Origin: Pseudoxanthomonas kalamensis DSM 18571
Lineage (GTDB): Bacteria; Pseudomonadota; Gammaproteobacteria; Xanthomonadales; Xanthomonadaceae
Assembly: GCF_010211745.1 (NCBI RefSeq)
Contig: NZ_PDWQ01000002.1
Coordinates: 452,801 to 516,800 of the forward strand
Reading direction: 5' to 3'
DNA length: 64,000 nucleotides
Shown: piece after piece, positions 62,107-64,000 of the stretch
Numbering within the stretch: position 1 is the first letter of the stretch
Layout: every line of letters starts with the position of its first letter
Made by a program: the position numbers and the translations under genes
Notes under the pieces: model-generated
What the model was told of the DNA's origin: nothing
What the model saw: only the letters and a program-made list of their open reading frames with translations
Databases searched by the model: none

Positions 62107-63011
62107 GCCGGGCGCCGCACCCTGGACAGGGTGATGATGACCACGCCGGCCAGGATCACCGCCATCGCGCCGAGTTCGTGGATACCGAAACGCTCGTTCG
62201 CCAGCCACGCGCCCAGCGCCACCGCGATCACCGGATTGACGTAGGCGTAGCTGCCGGCCAGCGCCGGACGCACGTGGTGCAGCAGCCACACGTAGGCGGT
62301 GAAGGCGACGATGGAGCCGAACACGCCCAGGTACAGCCAGGCCAGGGTGCCCTGCCAGGTCGGCAGCGTTTCGAAGCGCTCGCCGTGCAGCAGGCCGGCG
62401 ATCACCAGCACCACGCCGCCACACAGCATCTGCGCAGCCGCGGTCATCGGCGGCGCCGGCAGATCGCGGCCGCGCGACCACACCGAGCCGAAGGCCCAGG
62501 CCGCCGACGCCAGCAACAGCAGGACCAGGCCGCGCGGACTGGCCGCCATCGCGCTGCCGGAATTCAGCCAGACCACGCCAACGAACCCGATCGCGATGCC
62601 CAGCCATTCGCCGCGCCCCGGATGCTGCCCGCGCAGGGCGCCGAACAATCCCATCCACACCGGCACCGAGGCCACCGCAACCGCGGCCAGCCCGGACGAC
62701 ACGCTCTGTTCGGCCAGCACCACCCCGCCGTTGCCGAGCATCAACAGCAGCACGCCCATCATCGCCACCTGCTTCCACTGCGCACGGGTCGGCGCCGGCA
62801 TCCCGCGCCAGCGCAGGAAGGCGTACATTGCCGCGCCGGCGAACACGAAGCGCAGGCCGGATACCGCCAGCAACGGCGGATAGCCGCCTTCCAGCGCGAA
62901 ACGGATGCCGAGATAGGTCGAGCCCCAGACCAGATAGACGATCAGCAGGGCGATCAAGACGGAAACGCCGCCACGCGAGGGCGCGGCGGCAGCGGGTGCG
63001 GGGGAGTTCAT
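62103..63011 (-). CDS. EamA-family permease, YedA-like
   Basis: A 302-residue drug/metabolite transporter with ten membrane helices. LIVYLVWGSTYLGIRFALEGGYPPLLAVSGLRF and the second-repeat YLGVFGSIVAFTAYVWLLHHV are typical of YedA-like members (regions at residues about 22-54 and 230-250). It is upstream of, and ATGA-overlapping with, rarD. Substrate not predictable. Confidence 0.88.
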   Translation of the reverse strand: MNSPAPAAAAPSRGGVSVLIALLIVYLVWGSTYLGIRFALEGGYPPLLAVSGLRFVFAGAAMYAFLRWRGMPAPTRAQWKQVAMMGVLLLMLGNGGVVLAEQSVSSGLAAVAVASVPVWMGLFGALRGQHPGRGEWLGIAIGFVGVVWLNSGSAMAASPRGLVLLLLASAAWAFGSVWSRGRDLPAPPMTAAAQMLCGGVVLVIAGLLHGERFETLPTWQGTLAWLYLGVFGSIVAFTAYVWLLHHVRPALAGSYAYVNPVIAVALGAWLANERFGIHELGAMAVILAGVVIITLSRVRRPA

Positions 63012-63042
63012 TCGGGTGCGCTACGGGAAGTGCGCGACGATT

Positions 63043-63900
63043 CTACGCCTGCGCGTCGAGCAATGGCGCGGCCGCCTCGTGTTCGCGCTGCAGCAGCTGC
63101 CGCTTGCGCGGCAGCCCCCAGCGGTAACCGCCGGGAGAACCGTCACCGCGAATCACCCGGTGGCAGGGCACGATGACCGCGATCCGGTTGCGGGCACAGG
63201 CGCCGGCCACCGCCCGTGCCGCCTGCGGCGCGTCCAGCTGACGGGCGATCTGCGCATAGCTGGCGGTCTGCCCCGAGGGAATCTTCATCAGCGCCTCCCA
63301 GACCCGTTGCTGGAAGCCGGTCCCCAGCAGATCGACCGCCACTTCGGCGCTGCCGCCAGCCAGCCGTTCGGCCACCGCGCGCAGGCGCGGGGCCAGGAAG
63401 TCGTCGCGGCCGGCGTCCACCCGCTGCAGCGTCGCCTGCGGAAATTCGGCCCGCAGCTTGCGTTCCAGTGCAGCACCGTCCTCTCCCAGTTCCACCGCGC
63501 AGATGCCGCGTTCGGTCGCGGCCACCAGCGCCTGGCCGAGCACGGTATCAACGATGCTCCAGCGGATCTCCACCCCGCGGCCACCGGCGCGATAGGTCGC
63601 CGGGGTCATGCCCAGCTTGCGCGCGCCCTGTTCGTACACCCGCGAAGGCGAGCCGTAGCCGGCGTCGTACAGCGCGCTGGTGACGTCGCTGCCTTCGCGC
63701 AAGGCGGTCTTCAGCGTGCCCAGCTTGCGCCGCGCCAGGTATTCGGCCGGACTGAGCCCGTAGCGGGCGCGGAAACGACGCTGCAGGTGCGAGGCGCTCA
63801 AGCCGGTGTGGCGAGCCAGTTCGGCAAGCGACGGCTCGCCACCGTCCAGCAGACGGCGGGCAGTGTCGAGCGGATCGGCGGCGGGGCCGGCCCCTATACC
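63043..63900 (-). CDS. ada: Ada-type regulator/O6-methylguanine-DNA methyltransferase, 5' end lost
   Basis: The C-terminal part of an Ada protein. From about 63900 the frame gives ADPLDTARRLLDGGE, an AraC-type HTH (AELARHTGLSASHLQRRFRARYGLSP and AGYGSPSRVYEQGARKLGM) and then the methyltransferase domain with the acceptor cysteine in VPCHRVIRGDG. The N-terminal zinc domain with its CxxC methyl acceptor is absent: sequence beyond 63900 loses all similarity and becomes poly-G-rich, so the gene is interrupted by the window or contig end. It repairs alkylated guanine and, when whole, activates its own operon. Confidence 0.8.
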   Translation of the reverse strand, partial: GIGAGPAADPLDTARRLLDGGEPSLAELARHTGLSASHLQRRFRARYGLSPAEYLARRKLGTLKTALREGSDVTSALYDAGYGSPSRVYEQGARKLGMTPATYRAGGRGVEIRWSIVDTVLGQALVAATERGICAVELGEDGAALERKLRAEFPQATLQRVDAGRDDFLAPRLRAVAERLAGGSAEVAVDLLGTGFQQRVWEALMKIPSGQTASYAQIARQLDAPQAARAVAGACARNRIAVIVPCHRVIRGDGSPGGYRWGLPRKRQLLQREHEAAAPLLDAQA

Positions 63901-64000
63901 AATCCGACGCCGCCGGCGGATAGAAGGGGGGGGTGTTGGGGGGGGGTCGCTTGCGTATACGAGACAAGAACACGGGGACGGACGAGGGTGGAGTGTGTAA
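63901..64000. other. Poly-G-rich terminal sequence, likely assembly artefact
   Basis: The last hundred bases contain G runs (eight, then nine to ten) and have a composition unlike the rest of the window. The Ada reading frame stops being family-like at this point. The abrupt change is best explained by low-quality sequence at a contig end; a real insertion cannot be excluded. Confidence 0.55.

Overview
The window looks like chromosomal DNA from a GC-rich gammaproteobacterium, most plausibly a Xanthomonadales/Lysobacterales relative. This is inferred from gene content and codon use, not from a marker gene: a methylcrotonyl-CoA (leucine) operon, a split B12-dependent ribonucleotide reductase, a TonB receptor, a DesK/DesR-like two-component system with an ABC exporter, and an Ada-type repair protein. 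No rRNA, tRNA, CRISPR array, transposase or integrase was recognised.

Layout. (1) 1-9.0 kb, accessory in character: a CoA ligase cut by the left edge and, divergently, a MocR-type regulator; then on the minus strand a cassette of PQQ-dependent quinohaemoprotein alcohol dehydrogenase, outer-membrane barrel protein and aldehyde dehydrogenase, with a TetR regulator upstream. Together they could turn an alcohol into aldehyde, acid and acyl-CoA. (2) 9.1-17.8 kb, GC-rich: carboxylase beta subunit, methylglutaconyl-CoA hydratase, carboxylase biotin subunit and HMG-CoA lyase (lower leucine pathway), then a TonB receptor and an unknown protein. (3) 18.1-33.7 kb, accessory: an 18-gene, 13.6-kb minus-strand operon for phenol degradation by meta cleavage, preceded by a clear sigma-54 promoter and a DmpR/XylR-type activator gene. 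(4) 33.8-41.6 kb: an RND/MMPL transporter, a YCF48/BNR-repeat protein, DUF1329 and DUF1302 envelope proteins and a divergent LysR regulator, probably an export or trafficking system for hydrophobic molecules. (5) 41.7-64 kb, GC-rich core: nrdJb, a histone-H1-like gene, nrdJa, an HtrA protease, small membrane proteins, DsrE, HAD phosphatase, M17 aminopeptidase, DesK/DesR-like pair, HlyD-ABC exporter, dapA, an alpha/beta hydrolase, two EamA transporters and an ada-like gene broken at the right edge.

How the phenol system works. Multicomponent phenol hydroxylase (dmpKLMNOP) makes catechol, DmpB opens the ring, and DmpC, DmpI, DmpH, DmpE, DmpG and DmpF carry the product by the dehydrogenase (4-oxalocrotonate) branch to pyruvate and acetyl-CoA. 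The usual hydrolase DmpD is missing. Extra genes (glutathione S-transferase, a deletion-shortened quinone reductase, an SDR without its catalytic residues, a double tautomerase) are inserted, and the order is rearranged so that dmpB leads and the reactivating ferredoxin dmpQ is last. The regulator keeps the zinc site and the phenol-contacting His of MopR/DmpR but has Leu where those proteins have the phenol-binding Trp.
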